Assembly (NCBI GenBank): GCA_001683825.1
Contig: LXTR01000008.1
Location: forward strand, 62,001-126,000
Direction: 5' to 3'
Source of the DNA: Flavobacteriaceae bacterium CP2B
Lineage (GTDB): Bacteria > Bacteroidota > Bacteroidia > Flavobacteriales > Flavobacteriaceae
Length of the DNA stretch: 64,000 nucleotides
Below, one piece after another: positions 47,240 through 56,986 of the stretch. A program made the translations under genes and the position numbers. A model generated the notes under the pieces. It was not told the DNA's origin and did no database searches. It saw only the letters and a program-made list of their open reading frames with translations. The number at the start of each line of letters is the position of its first letter. Within the stretch, counting starts at the first letter, position 1.

Positions 47240-48331
47240 ATGGCATCAAGGTTTCACGTCGATCCGGATATTACTAAGGCCAGTACCCTCCCGGCAGCTT
47301 TCTACACGGACCCGGAGGTATTTGATGGCCTGCGGGAGAAGGTCTTCAGGCCTTCATGGCAGTACATCCACCCGCAATGCCTGCCTGCCGGGGAAAACCG
47401 GGCCATCCCTTTTTCCTTACTGGACGGATACCTGAAAGTGCCCCTGCTCCTGAGCAGGGCACAGGACGATGCCCTGGTCTGCCTGAGCAATGTGTGTACG
47501 CACAGGGGGAACCTGCTGCTCACCGGGCCATCCGGGTCCCGGAAACTGGTATGCGGGTACCACGGCAGGCGCTTCGCCCTGGATGGTACTTTTGAGTTCA
47601 TGCCGGAGTTTGAGCAGGCGGCCGCCTTCCCTTCGGAATGCGACCATCTGCCCCGCTTTCCCCTGACGCCCTGGGGGCCTATGTGGTTTATCTCCCTGGA
47701 ACCGGCTTTTCCTTTCCATAAGGTGGTACAGTGGATGGAGGAACGTGTGGGGTTCCTCCCGATCCAAGATTTTAAACTGGCCGGAGAGCGCTCCAAAACC
47801 TATGAGGTAAAGGCCCATTGGGCCCTGTATTGCGACAACTACCTGGAGGGTTTCCATATCCCGTTTGTGCACAAGGCACTGGACGCTGTGTTGGACTACG
47901 GGCAATACGACACCCTGCTCTCCGAGCATGGTAGCCTGCAGATAGGCCATGCCGATGCCCGTTCCGGCAGCTGCTTTGACCTGCCCCCCGGACATGTGGA
48001 TTTTGGGAAGAACGTAGCCGCCTACTACTACTGGGTCTTCCCCAACCTGATGTTCAATTTTTATCCATGGGGCCTGTCGCTCAACGTGGTCGTCCCGGTC
48101 AGCAGGACACAAACCAGGGTGCACTTTAGCTCTTACGTATGGGATGCCTCCAAACTGGAAGAAGGGGCCGGCGGCGGGTTGGACCGGGTGGAGCTGGAAG
48201 ATGAAGCGGTCGTGGAAGGGGTACAGCAGGGCATCCAATCACCCTTTTATGACCGGGGCCGGTTTTCCCCTACCCGTGAGAAAGGGGTACACCATTTCCA
48301 TCGCATGCTGGCTAAATACATGCACGCATAG
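47240..48331 (+). CDS. Rieske [2Fe-2S] aromatic ring-hydroxylating oxygenase alpha subunit-like
   Basis: The 363-residue protein (ATG at 47240; an earlier start at 47189 is not supported) has a Rieske cluster site CTHRG and CGYHGRRF, and a mononuclear iron site DNYLEGFHIPFVH with a downstream Asp, in the order of ring-hydroxylating dioxygenase alpha subunits (choline monooxygenase, phenylpropionate type). No reductase or ferredoxin gene is next to it. The substrate is unknown. It lies upstream of the acyl-CoA dehydrogenase gene in the same orientation, about 90 bases apart. Confidence 0.88.
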   Translation: MASRFHVDPDITKASTLPAAFYTDPEVFDGLREKVFRPSWQYIHPQCLPAGENRAIPFSLLDGYLKVPLLLSRAQDDALVCLSNVCTHRGNLLLTGPSGSRKLVCGYHGRRFALDGTFEFMPEFEQAAAFPSECDHLPRFPLTPWGPMWFISLEPAFPFHKVVQWMEERVGFLPIQDFKLAGERSKTYEVKAHWALYCDNYLEGFHIPFVHKALDAVLDYGQYDTLLSEHGSLQIGHADARSGSCFDLPPGHVDFGKNVAAYYYWVFPNLMFNFYPWGLSLNVVVPVSRTQTRVHFSSYVWDASKLEEGAGGGLDRVELEDEAVVEGVQQGIQSPFYDRGRFSPTREKGVHHFHRMLAKYMHA

Positions 48332-48418
48332 CAGGGGGTGTTGGCACGGTTATTCAAAATATCACAATAGTTATCGGTAATGTTATATTAAGTACCTTTG
48401 GCGGAAATTCTCAAAACT

Positions 48419-49597
48419 ATGAAGCCCGATCTTTTCGAAGCCCCTGATTATTTTCAATTGGACGACCTTCTTTCCGATGAACACAAGCTCGTGCGCGATG
48501 CGACCCGCCAATGGGTAAAACGGGCGGTATCCCCTATCATAGAGGACTATGCGCAAAAGGCGGAATTCCCCCGCCAATTGCTCAGCGGCCTTGCCGAAAT
48601 TGGGGCGTTTGGTCCGTACATCCCCCATGAATACGGTGGGGCGGGACTGGACCAGATCAGCTACGGCCTGATCATGCAGGAAATTGAACGGGGCGATAGC
48701 GGGATCCGTTCCACGGCCTCAGTACAATCTTCCCTGGTGATGTACCCCATCTATACCTACGGCTCGGAAGCGCAGCGGCAAAAGTACCTCCCCAAACTGG
48801 CCACGGGAGAATGGATGGGGTGCTTTGGGCTTACCGAACCCGACTACGGGTCCAATCCCGGCGGGATGGTTACGAATTTCAAAGACAAGGGAGACCACTA
48901 CCTGCTGAACGGTGCCAAATTATGGATTTCCAATTCCCCTTTTGCCGATATCGCGGTCGTTTGGGCGAAGAATGAGGAAGGCCGTATCCATGGGCTGATC
49001 GTGGAGCGCGGCATGGAGGGCTTTTCAACCCCCGAGACCCACAATAAATGGTCATTGCGGGCATCGGCCACCGGCGAACTGATCTTTGATAACGTGAAGG
49101 TGCCCAAGGAGAACCTGCTGCCCGGCAAGAATGGCCTGGGTGCTCCCCTGGGCTGTTTGGATTCTGCCCGTTATGGGATTGCCTGGGGTGCCATCGGCGC
49201 GGCCATGGATTGTTATGACACCGCCCTCCGATACGCCAAGGAGCGCATACAGTTTGGCAAACCCATTGCCGCCACCCAGCTGCAGCAGAAGAAACTGGCG
49301 GAAATGATTACCGAGATCACCAAGGCCCAGTTACTGGCGTACCGCCTGGGGCAACTCAGGAATGAAGGCAAGGCCACCACGGCACAGATCTCCATGGCCA
49401 AGCGAAACAATGTGGATATGGCCATCCATATCGCAAGGGAGGCCCGACAGGTCCTGGGGGGAATGGGGATCACGGGCGAGTACAGCATCATGCGTCATAT
49501 GATGAACCTGGAAAGCGTGATTACCTATGAGGGGACCCACGATATCCACTTGCTGATCACGGGGATGGACATCACCGGGCACTCCGCCTTTTCCTAA
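48419..49597 (+). CDS. acyl-CoA dehydrogenase, glutaryl-CoA dehydrogenase-like
   Basis: The 392-residue flavoenzyme (ATG at 48419; a TTG seven codons earlier is unlikely) carries the family motifs: GCFGLTEPDYGSNPGGM, LWISNSPFADIAVVW, RIQFGKPIAATQLQQKKLAE, and the catalytic base E371 in ITYEGTHDIH. The opening LDDLLSDEHKLVRDATRQWV and the whole profile match GcdH, which oxidises and decarboxylates glutaryl-CoA in lysine and tryptophan breakdown. It could also be another short-chain acyl-CoA dehydrogenase. Confidence 0.88.
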   Translation: MKPDLFEAPDYFQLDDLLSDEHKLVRDATRQWVKRAVSPIIEDYAQKAEFPRQLLSGLAEIGAFGPYIPHEYGGAGLDQISYGLIMQEIERGDSGIRSTASVQSSLVMYPIYTYGSEAQRQKYLPKLATGEWMGCFGLTEPDYGSNPGGMVTNFKDKGDHYLLNGAKLWISNSPFADIAVVWAKNEEGRIHGLIVERGMEGFSTPETHNKWSLRASATGELIFDNVKVPKENLLPGKNGLGAPLGCLDSARYGIAWGAIGAAMDCYDTALRYAKERIQFGKPIAATQLQQKKLAEMITEITKAQLLAYRLGQLRNEGKATTAQISMAKRNNVDMAIHIAREARQVLGGMGITGEYSIMRHMMNLESVITYEGTHDIHLLITGMDITGHSAFS

Positions 49598-49667
49598 AAC
49601 GAAACAGGCAGCGATTTCGACAAAAAGTACTATTTTGAGGGCTGTTAATCCTGCCAATACATTCCCT

Positions 49668-51263
49668 ATGCGTATAATTTTCCTGTGCCTGCTGATTCTG
49701 ATGACCGCCTGTAAGAATGGGCCCGAAACCCAGGGGCCTGCCGCCCCTGAACTGCAGGCAGTGCCTGCCGGGCTTGCCGATATCAAGACCCCGGACCAAC
49801 TCCTGGGTGAGTTGTTTGCCGAAGTACAACTGGCGGGTGTTTTTGAAGACAGTAAAACCTTTGTCGATTGTACCGCACGCTTCCCCTATGATACCATAAC
49901 GGCCCGGTATGCGGCCCGAAAGGATACACCGGGATTTGACCTTACCACCTTTGTGCTCGAACATTTTGATACCCCGCCCCTGGTTAGTTCCGACTTTACA
50001 TCGGATCCCGACCGCAGTGCAGAGGCACATGTGAAAGCACTGTGGCCGGTGCTCATGCGGGCCTCCGACAGTGTGGGAGCGGGCAGTTCGCTGATCCCCC
50101 TGCCGGAACCCTATATCGTTCCCGGCGGCCGGTTCCGCGAAGTCTATTATTGGGACAGCTATTTCACCATGCTGGGCCTGGTAGAAAGCGGGGAATTGGG
50201 GATTGTTGAGGATATGCTCGATAATTTTGCCCACCTGGTCCACCGGGTCGGACACATCCCCAACGGCAACCGTTCCTACTATATTACCCGTTCGCAGCCT
50301 CCTTTTTTTGCACAGATGGTGGCCCTGCTGGCCGAACAACGAGGCGACAGCACCTACCTGAAATACCGTGATGCCTTGCGGAAGGAGTATGATTTCTGGA
50401 TGGAGGGAGGCGACCCTGGCAGCAGCCCGGTCCTGCATTGCGTGGGGACCCCCCTGGGGATCATGAACCGCTATTTTGACCGGGGCGAATCGCCCCGACA
50501 GGAATCCTACCGTGAAGATTACCGGCAGGTAATGGCCGTCAACGGGGGCACCAAAATGTATAGCGACCTGCGTTCCGGGGCCGAATCGGGATGGGATTAC
50601 AGCTCCCGGTGGTTCGCCGATGCAAAAACCATGGAGACCATAGAGACCACGGACATCATCCCCGTAGACCTGAATGCCTTGCTCTATGGCATGGAAACCA
50701 TCTTGTTGAAATGTTTTGAAGAAGATCCGGCCTATGTGGCGGCGCTCAGGACGCAAATGGAGGTTCGTAAGGACTTCCTGGACCAGTACTGCTGGAATGC
50801 GAAAGAGGGGGTCTACCTGGACTACAATTGGGTAGACCAGCAACCTGGCCCGGTCAAATCGCTCGCCATGGTGTACCCCCTGTATTTTGGCATGTCCAGC
50901 CAGGAACAGGCCGATAAGGTAGCGGGTTTCGTAGAACGGCATTTCCTGAAACCCGGAGGGGTGGTCACTACCCTCAACCACACCGGGCAGCAGTGGGATG
51001 CCCCGAACGGCTGGGCCCCTTTGCAGTGGATGGCCGTCATGGGCCTGGAGCGTTACGGGCATACGAAGCTTGCAAGGACCATCGCGGAGCGTTGGGTGGC
51101 GTTGAATGAAAGGGTCTATGCCAATACCGGGAAATTCGTGGAAAAGTACAACGTGGAGGATATGAGCCTTCAGGCAGGCGGGGGAGAATATCCGGTACAG
51201 GACGGCTTCGGGTGGAGCAATGGCGTTTACCTGGCGCTAAAGGCCTACCTGGAAACCCCCTGA
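49668..51263 (+). CDS. alpha,alpha-trehalase (GH37), lipoprotein
   Basis: The 531-residue enzyme hydrolyses trehalose to two glucose. It has a lipoprotein signal (MRIIFLCLLILMTACK), so the upstream TTG at 49635 is not used. GH37 signatures are present: PGGRFREVYYWDSYFTMLGL and QQWDAPNGWAPLQW near the C-terminus, with GAESGWDYSSRW between them. It is probably located in the periplasm. A large antisense reading frame in this region is a codon-bias artefact. Transcription may run on from the acyl-CoA dehydrogenase gene 70 bases upstream. Confidence 0.93.
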   Translation: MRIIFLCLLILMTACKNGPETQGPAAPELQAVPAGLADIKTPDQLLGELFAEVQLAGVFEDSKTFVDCTARFPYDTITARYAARKDTPGFDLTTFVLEHFDTPPLVSSDFTSDPDRSAEAHVKALWPVLMRASDSVGAGSSLIPLPEPYIVPGGRFREVYYWDSYFTMLGLVESGELGIVEDMLDNFAHLVHRVGHIPNGNRSYYITRSQPPFFAQMVALLAEQRGDSTYLKYRDALRKEYDFWMEGGDPGSSPVLHCVGTPLGIMNRYFDRGESPRQESYREDYRQVMAVNGGTKMYSDLRSGAESGWDYSSRWFADAKTMETIETTDIIPVDLNALLYGMETILLKCFEEDPAYVAALRTQMEVRKDFLDQYCWNAKEGVYLDYNWVDQQPGPVKSLAMVYPLYFGMSSQEQADKVAGFVERHFLKPGGVVTTLNHTGQQWDAPNGWAPLQWMAVMGLERYGHTKLARTIAERWVALNERVYANTGKFVEKYNVEDMSLQAGGGEYPVQDGFGWSNGVYLALKAYLETP

Positions 51264-51278
51264 TACCGTAAAAGCTTT

Positions 51279-52334
51279 TTACCCCAGTTGGTGCCGGATG
51301 ACCATTTGCATATAGGGCAGTTCCTCCTGCGCCCTTTTCGCAAAGGTTAGCAAGCTCATACTGCGGTCCAGGTTCTGCCCCTCGTAGGCTATCTGGTAAT
51401 AGATATCGCCCAGCAGGTAGTCTGTAAGCGCCCGCAACCCGTGGAGCAATGGCATGTAGATGGCCCCCCGGGCCAGGGTGTCAATCTCCACCTCACTCAG
51501 CAAATCGGGTTCGGTGCCGATACCTTCCACAAAGGCTTCAAAGAGTGGGCGGGAAAATTGGATTTTTTCCAGGATGCGTTCATCCTCCGGGGCGGTATTG
51601 ACAATGGTCCGCACCGCATCCCCAAAATCATAGAGGAAGTACCCCTTCATCAAAGTATCAAGGTCAATCAGGCATAAAGCCTTTTGTTCCTTATCAGAGA
51701 ACAGGATGTTATTCAGCTTGGTATCGTTATGGCAGATGCGTTGCGGCAGGTTGCCCGCCCCGGGTAAAATCGGGCCCTGGGTTAACTCCCCGATAATGCC
51801 CAGGGCTTTCGCGGCCAGGTTCCTGCGTTTCGCCGGGGCCTGCCCCAGGGCCTGCCGTAATTCTGACAGCCGGAAATCCAGGTCGTGAAAACGGGAGATT
51901 ACCTCCTGAAATTCAGGGAGGGGAGCCCCGGCCAACAGGCCATGGAAACGGGCAATTATCCGCCCTGCTTCCCTGGCAACCACGGGATTCGTGGTGGTGT
52001 TGTAGGTGCGGCTGCCCGGGATAAAATTCATCAGGCGCCAACACCCGGCTTCCCCGGCATCCAGGTAAAGGGTGCCTTTCCTGGTTTTTACCAGTTCCAG
52101 GTTCTGGTAATCTTCCGCGCTAAGGTAGTAAAGGGATTTCTCCAGGTTGCCCATCAACGCCGCTACCTTCGGGAAGACGCTGGTGTTGATGCGTTGGAAA
52201 ATATATTGGGTTTGCCCGTCTTTTTGCAACAGGTAGGTCTCGTTGATCAGGCCTTGTCTTAAAGGCCTCACCTCAAAGCCATTGTCGGGGAGCAAGAAAT
52301 ACTCCAGAAGTTCAGATGGCGATGTATGGTGCAT
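51279..52334 (-). CDS. phosphotransferase (APH/NahK-like sugar kinase)
   Basis: The 351-residue protein has the kinase-like fold of aminoglycoside phosphotransferases: nucleotide loop GLINETYLLQKDG, catalytic loop ICHNDTKLNNILF and metal motif CLIDLDTLMKGYFLYDFGD. The sequence is closest to NahK/N-acetylhexosamine 1-kinases that phosphorylate a sugar at C1. It lies 15 bases downstream of a nucleotidyltransferase gene on the same strand, which would convert the sugar 1-phosphate to an NDP-sugar. The two probably form a salvage pair. Confidence 0.83.
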   Translation of the reverse strand: MHHTSPSELLEYFLLPDNGFEVRPLRQGLINETYLLQKDGQTQYIFQRINTSVFPKVAALMGNLEKSLYYLSAEDYQNLELVKTRKGTLYLDAGEAGCWRLMNFIPGSRTYNTTTNPVVAREAGRIIARFHGLLAGAPLPEFQEVISRFHDLDFRLSELRQALGQAPAKRRNLAAKALGIIGELTQGPILPGAGNLPQRICHNDTKLNNILFSDKEQKALCLIDLDTLMKGYFLYDFGDAVRTIVNTAPEDERILEKIQFSRPLFEAFVEGIGTEPDLLSEVEIDTLARGAIYMPLLHGLRALTDYLLGDIYYQIAYEGQNLDRSMSLLTFAKRAQEELPYMQMVIRHQLG

Positions 52335-52349
52335 GTCGGGGGGAGTTTG

Positions 52350-53240
52350 TCAGGCCTTTTTCCAGAGGGGTGTAGGGTACTTTTTAGCCCGGGTCATCTC
52401 CAGGAGTTCTGCTTCGGCCTTCTCCTTGTCTTCGGCATAGGTAACCCCAAACCAATGGCTGTTGGCAGGGATGACCTTTACGGAGGCCTTGTTTTTTTGC
52501 AGCATTCCCTGGATCACAAAGGGAAGGTACACTTCTCCGGACACTACGTTTTCCGCTTTTTCGATAAAATGGGCCAGGTCTGTTGCCACCTGTTTAAACA
52601 AACTGGGCCTGCATACCCAGAAGTTCATGCTGACCAATTCGTCACCGGTAAATTCAAGCCCCGTATCCATGTCTTTGACCCCCCCATGGTCTGGCACCAG
52701 TTTGATGCGTTCCTCTACAGACACCAGCTGGTCCCCTTCCTGTTTGCAAACACCCCTGGATACGGAGCCATGGGGCGAAAGCGTATCGCTCAGGGTATAC
52801 GCTACCAGGCCGTACTGCTCGTCCCCGGGATGTTTCCTGATGAATTCGGCTGCATGCTTAAAGGCGGCTTCCCCGTAATAATCATCGGCATTGATCACGG
52901 CAAAGGGCCCATGGATTATATCCCGTGCGGTCCACACCGCATGGGCAGTACCCCAGGGTTTTGTACGTTCCCCGTTGAAGGACACCCCCTCGGGGAGGTC
53001 TGTATACGTCTGTGGGAGCACATCCAGTTGGAGGTGTTTGGGCAGGCGGGCTTGCAGGTACTCCTGCAGGTATGCTACATTGTCTTTTTGCGTAATTACC
53101 ACGATATGGTCAAAACCGTATTTTTGGGCGTCGTATATGCTAAATTCCATGAGGAATTCCCCTTCGGGGCCAAAACCGTCAAATTGCTTGAGTTTTCCAT
53201 AGCGACTGCCTTTGCCGGCAGCCATCAATAAAAGTGTCAT
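52350..53240 (-). CDS. sugar-1-phosphate nucleotidyltransferase-like protein
   Basis: The 296-residue protein has the NTP-transferase start LLLMAAGKGSRYGKLKQFDG (signature G-x-G-x-R with KQ) and the metal-binding segment AVINADDYYGEAAF. It should join an NTP and a sugar phosphate to make an NDP-sugar and pyrophosphate. It is the first gene of the operon with the sugar kinase at 51279. The natural sugar (N-acetylhexosamine, or another recycled monomer) is unknown. Confidence 0.85.
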   Translation of the reverse strand: MTLLLMAAGKGSRYGKLKQFDGFGPEGEFLMEFSIYDAQKYGFDHIVVITQKDNVAYLQEYLQARLPKHLQLDVLPQTYTDLPEGVSFNGERTKPWGTAHAVWTARDIIHGPFAVINADDYYGEAAFKHAAEFIRKHPGDEQYGLVAYTLSDTLSPHGSVSRGVCKQEGDQLVSVEERIKLVPDHGGVKDMDTGLEFTGDELVSMNFWVCRPSLFKQVATDLAHFIEKAENVVSGEVYLPFVIQGMLQKNKASVKVIPANSHWFGVTYAEDKEKAEAELLEMTRAKKYPTPLWKKA

Positions 53241-53419
53241 AATGGCTGAATTTCGGGATCAAAAATAGGTTTTTATAAACGAATGAGCATGGCAGCGCTC
53301 TTTTTTTAATCGTTTAGCGAATCCAGGTCCGGAGTTTTAGTACAGAATTCCCAGCTTGACCTATTATTTGCCGTATGATCCAAAACCAAACAGATTGGAT
53401 TTAATACTTTTGGAAAGTG

Positions 53420-54505
53420 ATGACCAATGAAGACAAACTCAGGGAGCGTATCAAGGAACTGACATGCCTGTACGAGGTGAGCTCGGTGATGGTCAATACA
53501 GATTACGACCAGTTGGAAACCTCTTTTGAGGCCATAGCACTATGCCTTAAGAAAGCCTGGCGCTACGAAGCAGCTGCCTCCGTATTGATTGAAACCAATG
53601 ATTATGAGGCTGTCGCGGGGAACAGGAACGGCAAACTGGTGACGCTGCAGTCAGTTATTAAGGTGTTTAATGAAGATGCGGGTTTCATCGAGGTGGGGTA
53701 CCCCGCCCATGCTTATGGCCCGGGCGATTTTCTGGTGGAAGAACAAAAACTGCTGGACAACGTCTGCCTGGCCATCGGCAACCTCCTGGAACGGAAACAA
53801 ATCCGGGAGAACGAAGCAGCGATCAAAAGGCAGGTGGAGCGGGCTGACCGGCTCGGCATCCTTGGGGAAATAACCGCGGGTATTGCCCACGAACTCAATA
53901 CACCCCTGGCCAACATACTGGGTTTCGCTGAATTGTTGAAAGATTCCCAGGCGGGAAGACATGGCGCCCGCGATCTGGATAAGATCGTGGACAGCGCGAT
54001 TTATTGCAGGGAAGTGGTCAAGAAACTCATGTTTTTTGCCTGTGAGATGCCCCAGCATATGGCAGCGGTGGCACTGGCGCCGGTATTGGACAATGTTTTG
54101 AACCTGTTGAAACCCAGCCTGAAGAAAAAGAAGATCAAGGTAACCCAGTCCTTCAGCGATGAACCGCTGATGATCAGGGCCGATACGATTCAGTTGACCC
54201 AGGTACTCTTCAACCTCATTATGAACGCCATCTACTATTCGCCCGAATCCGGTGGTATAAAAATCGCTGTGGAAGCGACAGGACAGGGGGTGCAAATAGC
54301 CATTTCGGATGAAGGGCCGGGGATTGAGCAGGCGATTGAAGATAAGGTTTTTGAACCTTTCTTTACGACCAAGCCCCTGGGCGAAGGTTCGGGGCTTGGG
54401 TTGAGTGTGGTACACGGCATCATGAGCAGTCATAAAGGGGCTATTACATACCGGCCCAATACACCAAAGGGATCAGTCTTTGTACTCGATTTTCCAAATT
54501 TGTAA
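53420..54505 (+). CDS. soluble sensor histidine kinase with N-terminal GAF-like domain
   Basis: The 361-residue kinase has no membrane helix. Residues about 1-125 resemble a GAF domain (LTCLYEVSSVMVNTDYDQLE, FIEVGYPAHAYGPGDFLVEE). The kinase core has the H box with H157 (GEITAGIAHELNTPLANIL), the N box LFNLIMNAIYYSPESGG, the G1 box DEGPGIEQ, the F box FEPFFTTKPLGEGSG and the G2 box GLGLSVVHG. It would sense an internal signal such as a redox or metabolic state. Its gene precedes the sigma-54 activator at 54508, two bases apart, and both are likely co-transcribed. ATG at 53420 is preferred over the adjacent GTG. Confidence 0.88.
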   Translation: MTNEDKLRERIKELTCLYEVSSVMVNTDYDQLETSFEAIALCLKKAWRYEAAASVLIETNDYEAVAGNRNGKLVTLQSVIKVFNEDAGFIEVGYPAHAYGPGDFLVEEQKLLDNVCLAIGNLLERKQIRENEAAIKRQVERADRLGILGEITAGIAHELNTPLANILGFAELLKDSQAGRHGARDLDKIVDSAIYCREVVKKLMFFACEMPQHMAAVALAPVLDNVLNLLKPSLKKKKIKVTQSFSDEPLMIRADTIQLTQVLFNLIMNAIYYSPESGGIKIAVEATGQGVQIAISDEGPGIEQAIEDKVFEPFFTTKPLGEGSGLGLSVVHGIMSSHKGAITYRPNTPKGSVFVLDFPNL

Positions 54506-54507
54506 CT

Positions 54508-55830
54508 ATGTCATACCAAACAGAAAACATTCTTATCGTTGATGATGACCTCCATATCCTGGAACTCCTCCAGCGCCACCTCCATAGCCTGGACTATCAT
54601 ACGTACAGGGCGATTTCGGTGAAACAAGCGTTGCAGATCCTGAAGGAATCGGATATAGACCTGCTGATTACCGATATTCAGATGCCCGAAGTGGATGGCC
54701 TGGAATTATTGAAGTATACGGCGGAGCACTTCCCACAGCTCCCCAAACTGGTCATCACAGGGTTCCCCTCTATGGATGGCGCCCTGGATGTGATTAAATC
54801 AGGGGCGACGGATTACCTGACCAAGCCTTTTACCAGGGAAGAACTTAAGCAGGCAGTGCAGAAGTCGTTTGAAAGTGTCGTCCGCAAAAAACCGGTAGCC
54901 AGGGCTGCACACCTCTCCCGCGGGGCCAGCGGGGACATGATCGGCTCCTCGGACGCATTCATGAAGGTCCTGGACACGGTCGGCCGGGTAAAGGATAACC
55001 GGGCAACGGTCCTTATACAGGGTGAAAGTGGGACCGGAAAGGAACTGGTGGCACGGGCCATCCACTATTCCGGTAAGTATGCGCGCGCGCCTTTTATCGC
55101 GGTCAATTGTGCGGCCATCCCCGAAAACCTGCTGGAGGCAGAATTGTTTGGCTACAGCAAAGGCGCCTTTACAGGAGCCACGGAAAACAGGAACGGCTTC
55201 TTCCAGGCAGCCCAGGGCGGCACCCTTTTCCTGGATGAAATAGGGAACGCCCCAATGGCAGTGCAGACCAAACTTTTAAGGGCGCTTCAGGAAAAGGAGA
55301 TTGTAAGGGTAGGCTCCAGGAAAACGGAAAAGGTGGAAATACGGATCATAGCAGCGACCAACAGCGACCTGCGCGACCATGTGTCCAAAAATTCGTTTCG
55401 CGAAGACCTCTACTACCGCCTGAGTGTCGTAGGGATCAGAGTACCCCCCTTAAGGGACCGCAAATCGGATATCCCCGACCTTGTTCACCAATTTCTCAAA
55501 AAGTATGGCCTCGAATACAGGGACCGGTATGTGGCGATACAGCCCGAAGCCCTGAAGGTGCTGGAACGGTATGGATGGCCGGGGAATATCCGGGAACTGG
55601 AAAACGTCGTCCAGCGCGCGGTCATTATGTGCGATGAAAAGGTTACGCTAAAAGACCTTCCCGATTACCTCAAATATGAAATCGAATTCCCCGACGAACA
55701 TTTTACTTCCTTAAAGGATATGGAGCGAAACTATATCAAACAGGTATTGGCCCATACGGGGAACAACAAAACCAGGGCGGCCGAAATCCTCCGGATCGAC
55801 CGGAAAACCCTGAGGGAAAAACTAAAATAG
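54508..55830 (+). CDS. NtrC-family sigma-54 response regulator (intact GAFTGA)
   Basis: The 440-residue regulator has a receiver (VDDD at 11-14, phospho-acceptor D56 in LLITDIQMP, TKPF), an AAA+ domain with Walker A GESGTGKE, the complete sigma-54 contact loop KGAFTGA, Walker B LFLDEIG, and a C-terminal Fis-type HTH (NNKTRAAEILRIDRKTLREK). It should drive sigma-54 promoters. A very good candidate lies only 118 bases downstream (55948), in front of the Gre/Rnk-like gene. It is paired with the kinase at 53420. Confidence 0.93.
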   Translation: MSYQTENILIVDDDLHILELLQRHLHSLDYHTYRAISVKQALQILKESDIDLLITDIQMPEVDGLELLKYTAEHFPQLPKLVITGFPSMDGALDVIKSGATDYLTKPFTREELKQAVQKSFESVVRKKPVARAAHLSRGASGDMIGSSDAFMKVLDTVGRVKDNRATVLIQGESGTGKELVARAIHYSGKYARAPFIAVNCAAIPENLLEAELFGYSKGAFTGATENRNGFFQAAQGGTLFLDEIGNAPMAVQTKLLRALQEKEIVRVGSRKTEKVEIRIIAATNSDLRDHVSKNSFREDLYYRLSVVGIRVPPLRDRKSDIPDLVHQFLKKYGLEYRDRYVAIQPEALKVLERYGWPGNIRELENVVQRAVIMCDEKVTLKDLPDYLKYEIEFPDEHFTSLKDMERNYIKQVLAHTGNNKTRAAEILRIDRKTLREKLK

Positions 55831-55844
55831 GCAGTGGTTCAAAA

Positions 55845-55860
55845 TTCCCCGCCAGGGGAA
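55845..55860. promoter_or_regulatory. candidate upstream activator site
   Basis: TTCCCCGCCAGGGGAA, a perfect inverted repeat with a four-base centre, lies 88 bases before the -24 element of the sigma-54 promoter, at the distance usual for NtrC-type activator sites. There is no T run, so it is unlikely to be a terminator. The binding protein would presumably be the regulator encoded just before it. Confidence 0.45.
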
Positions 55861-55947
55861 CAATTCCCCACCCGCTTCATTACCTTCGATTTTTTAAATC
55901 CCTGAAAACCAAAGGCATATAATGTTTAAAGTACCTAGTCGTACTTA

Positions 55948-55963
55948 TGGCACAACCCTTGCC
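55948..55963 (+). promoter_or_regulatory. sigma-54 promoter (-24/-12)
   Basis: TGGCAC-A-ACCC-TTGC matches the sigma-54 consensus TGGCACG-N4-TTGC at all key bases, with exactly ten bases between the GG and the GC. Transcription would start near 55973, about 55 bases before the first Gre/Rnk-like gene. Confidence 0.8.
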
Positions 55964-56027
55964 TATGGTGTTTAGCCGCTTCCTGCTTGCCCTGCCTTTG
56001 GGAGCGGGACGCTAAAAAAAATGGATC

Positions 56028-56474
56028 ATGAAGCATGGGAAACGAATTTTTGTAAAGACGGATTTTTTGGTCGCCAAGCGCTATTTGGACTATTTCGGAT
56101 ACGTGGAAGACTGTGCCCATGAACGGGCGCTGGAAGCCCTTATAAAGCAGGAGGAGTCTGCCGTATTTTACCCCCTTCACGCCATTCCCGCGGATGTCAT
56201 CAGGCTGTATTCACGGGTAACCCTCAGTACCGCCACCGGATGGAAAAAGACCCTGCAAATCGTTTTGCCGACAGAACGTGATACGGATGGCGACTGCCTG
56301 TCGGTACAAAGTATGTTGGGGGCATCGCTCATCGGGTACGCAGAAGGCGATGAGGTCACTGTGGGTGCTCCCCTGGGTGAAATTACGATCAGGGTGATGC
56401 GCGTGAAACAGACGGATCAGTACCTGCAGCCGCTGGCTACGGCGCATGAACCCGGGCTTCGGGGAAGGGGCTGA
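56028..56474 (+). CDS. GreA/GreB-C/Rnk-like protein (first copy)
   Basis: The 148-residue protein matches the small GreA/GreB C-terminal (FKBP-like) proteins related to Rnk: ADVIRLYSRVTLSTATGWKK, then TLQIVLPTERDTDGDCLSVQ, then SMLGASLIGYAEGDEV and GEITIRVMRV. The N-terminal coiled coil of full-length GreA is much reduced, so transcript-cleavage activity is doubtful. Such proteins bind RNA polymerase or other partners. It is behind a sigma-54 promoter and follows the regulator pair, so it is a probable target. A paralogue is at 58576. Confidence 0.85.
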   Translation: MKHGKRIFVKTDFLVAKRYLDYFGYVEDCAHERALEALIKQEESAVFYPLHAIPADVIRLYSRVTLSTATGWKKTLQIVLPTERDTDGDCLSVQSMLGASLIGYAEGDEVTVGAPLGEITIRVMRVKQTDQYLQPLATAHEPGLRGRG

Positions 56475-56593
56475 GCAGGACGCATTCAGGCGTAGGGCGA
56501 TCCGCTGTTAAATCCCGGCCCTATTCCAGGGGAGTGCAGGGGAATACCCGCTAAACAAAGCAAAAAATGTGTCTAATCTTAAATACCAAAGTT

Positions 56594-56953
56594 ATGATCA
56601 AATTCGCAATGGCTATGCTGTTATCTATGGGGATGCTCTATGCCCAGGAGCCTTCCGCAACTATCGAAAACCAGATAAAGGTGGGGGATGAACTGGAAAT
56701 TGGGAGGCCCGCTGAAACGCAATACCGGTACATCGATTTCCCCACTGCCGACGCAATAATCCGGAAAGGCGGCAGTGCCAATTTTAAATCGGTGGAAGGC
56801 ATGAAAGTCATCGTGACGGCCGTACGGGAAAAAAAGGATGGGAGCATACAAATTAAATTGAAACGCAAGTATGGCGACCGTTTTTTTGGGAGTTTCCTCT
56901 CCGTCACCGCAGATTTGAAGCCGGCCCTGAAATCGGGGGAGCTCCAGGGCTGA
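56594..56953 (+). CDS. small exported protein of unknown function
   Basis: From the ATG at 56594 the product is 119 residues with a signal peptide (MIKFAMAMLLSMGMLYAQEP). The mature part of about 100 residues begins with SATIENQIKVGDELEIGRPA and is beta-rich (YRYIDFPTADAIIRKGGSAN, VIVTAVREKKDGSIQIKLKR). It is probably periplasmic. I do not recognise a family. The start at 56567 would put extra residues before the signal peptide and is not used. Confidence 0.65.
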   Translation: MIKFAMAMLLSMGMLYAQEPSATIENQIKVGDELEIGRPAETQYRYIDFPTADAIIRKGGSANFKSVEGMKVIVTAVREKKDGSIQIKLKRKYGDRFFGSFLSVTADLKPALKSGELQG

Positions 56954-56986
56954 TCCTGGGTAGTGCTTTTTAGTTAGTTGATTGGT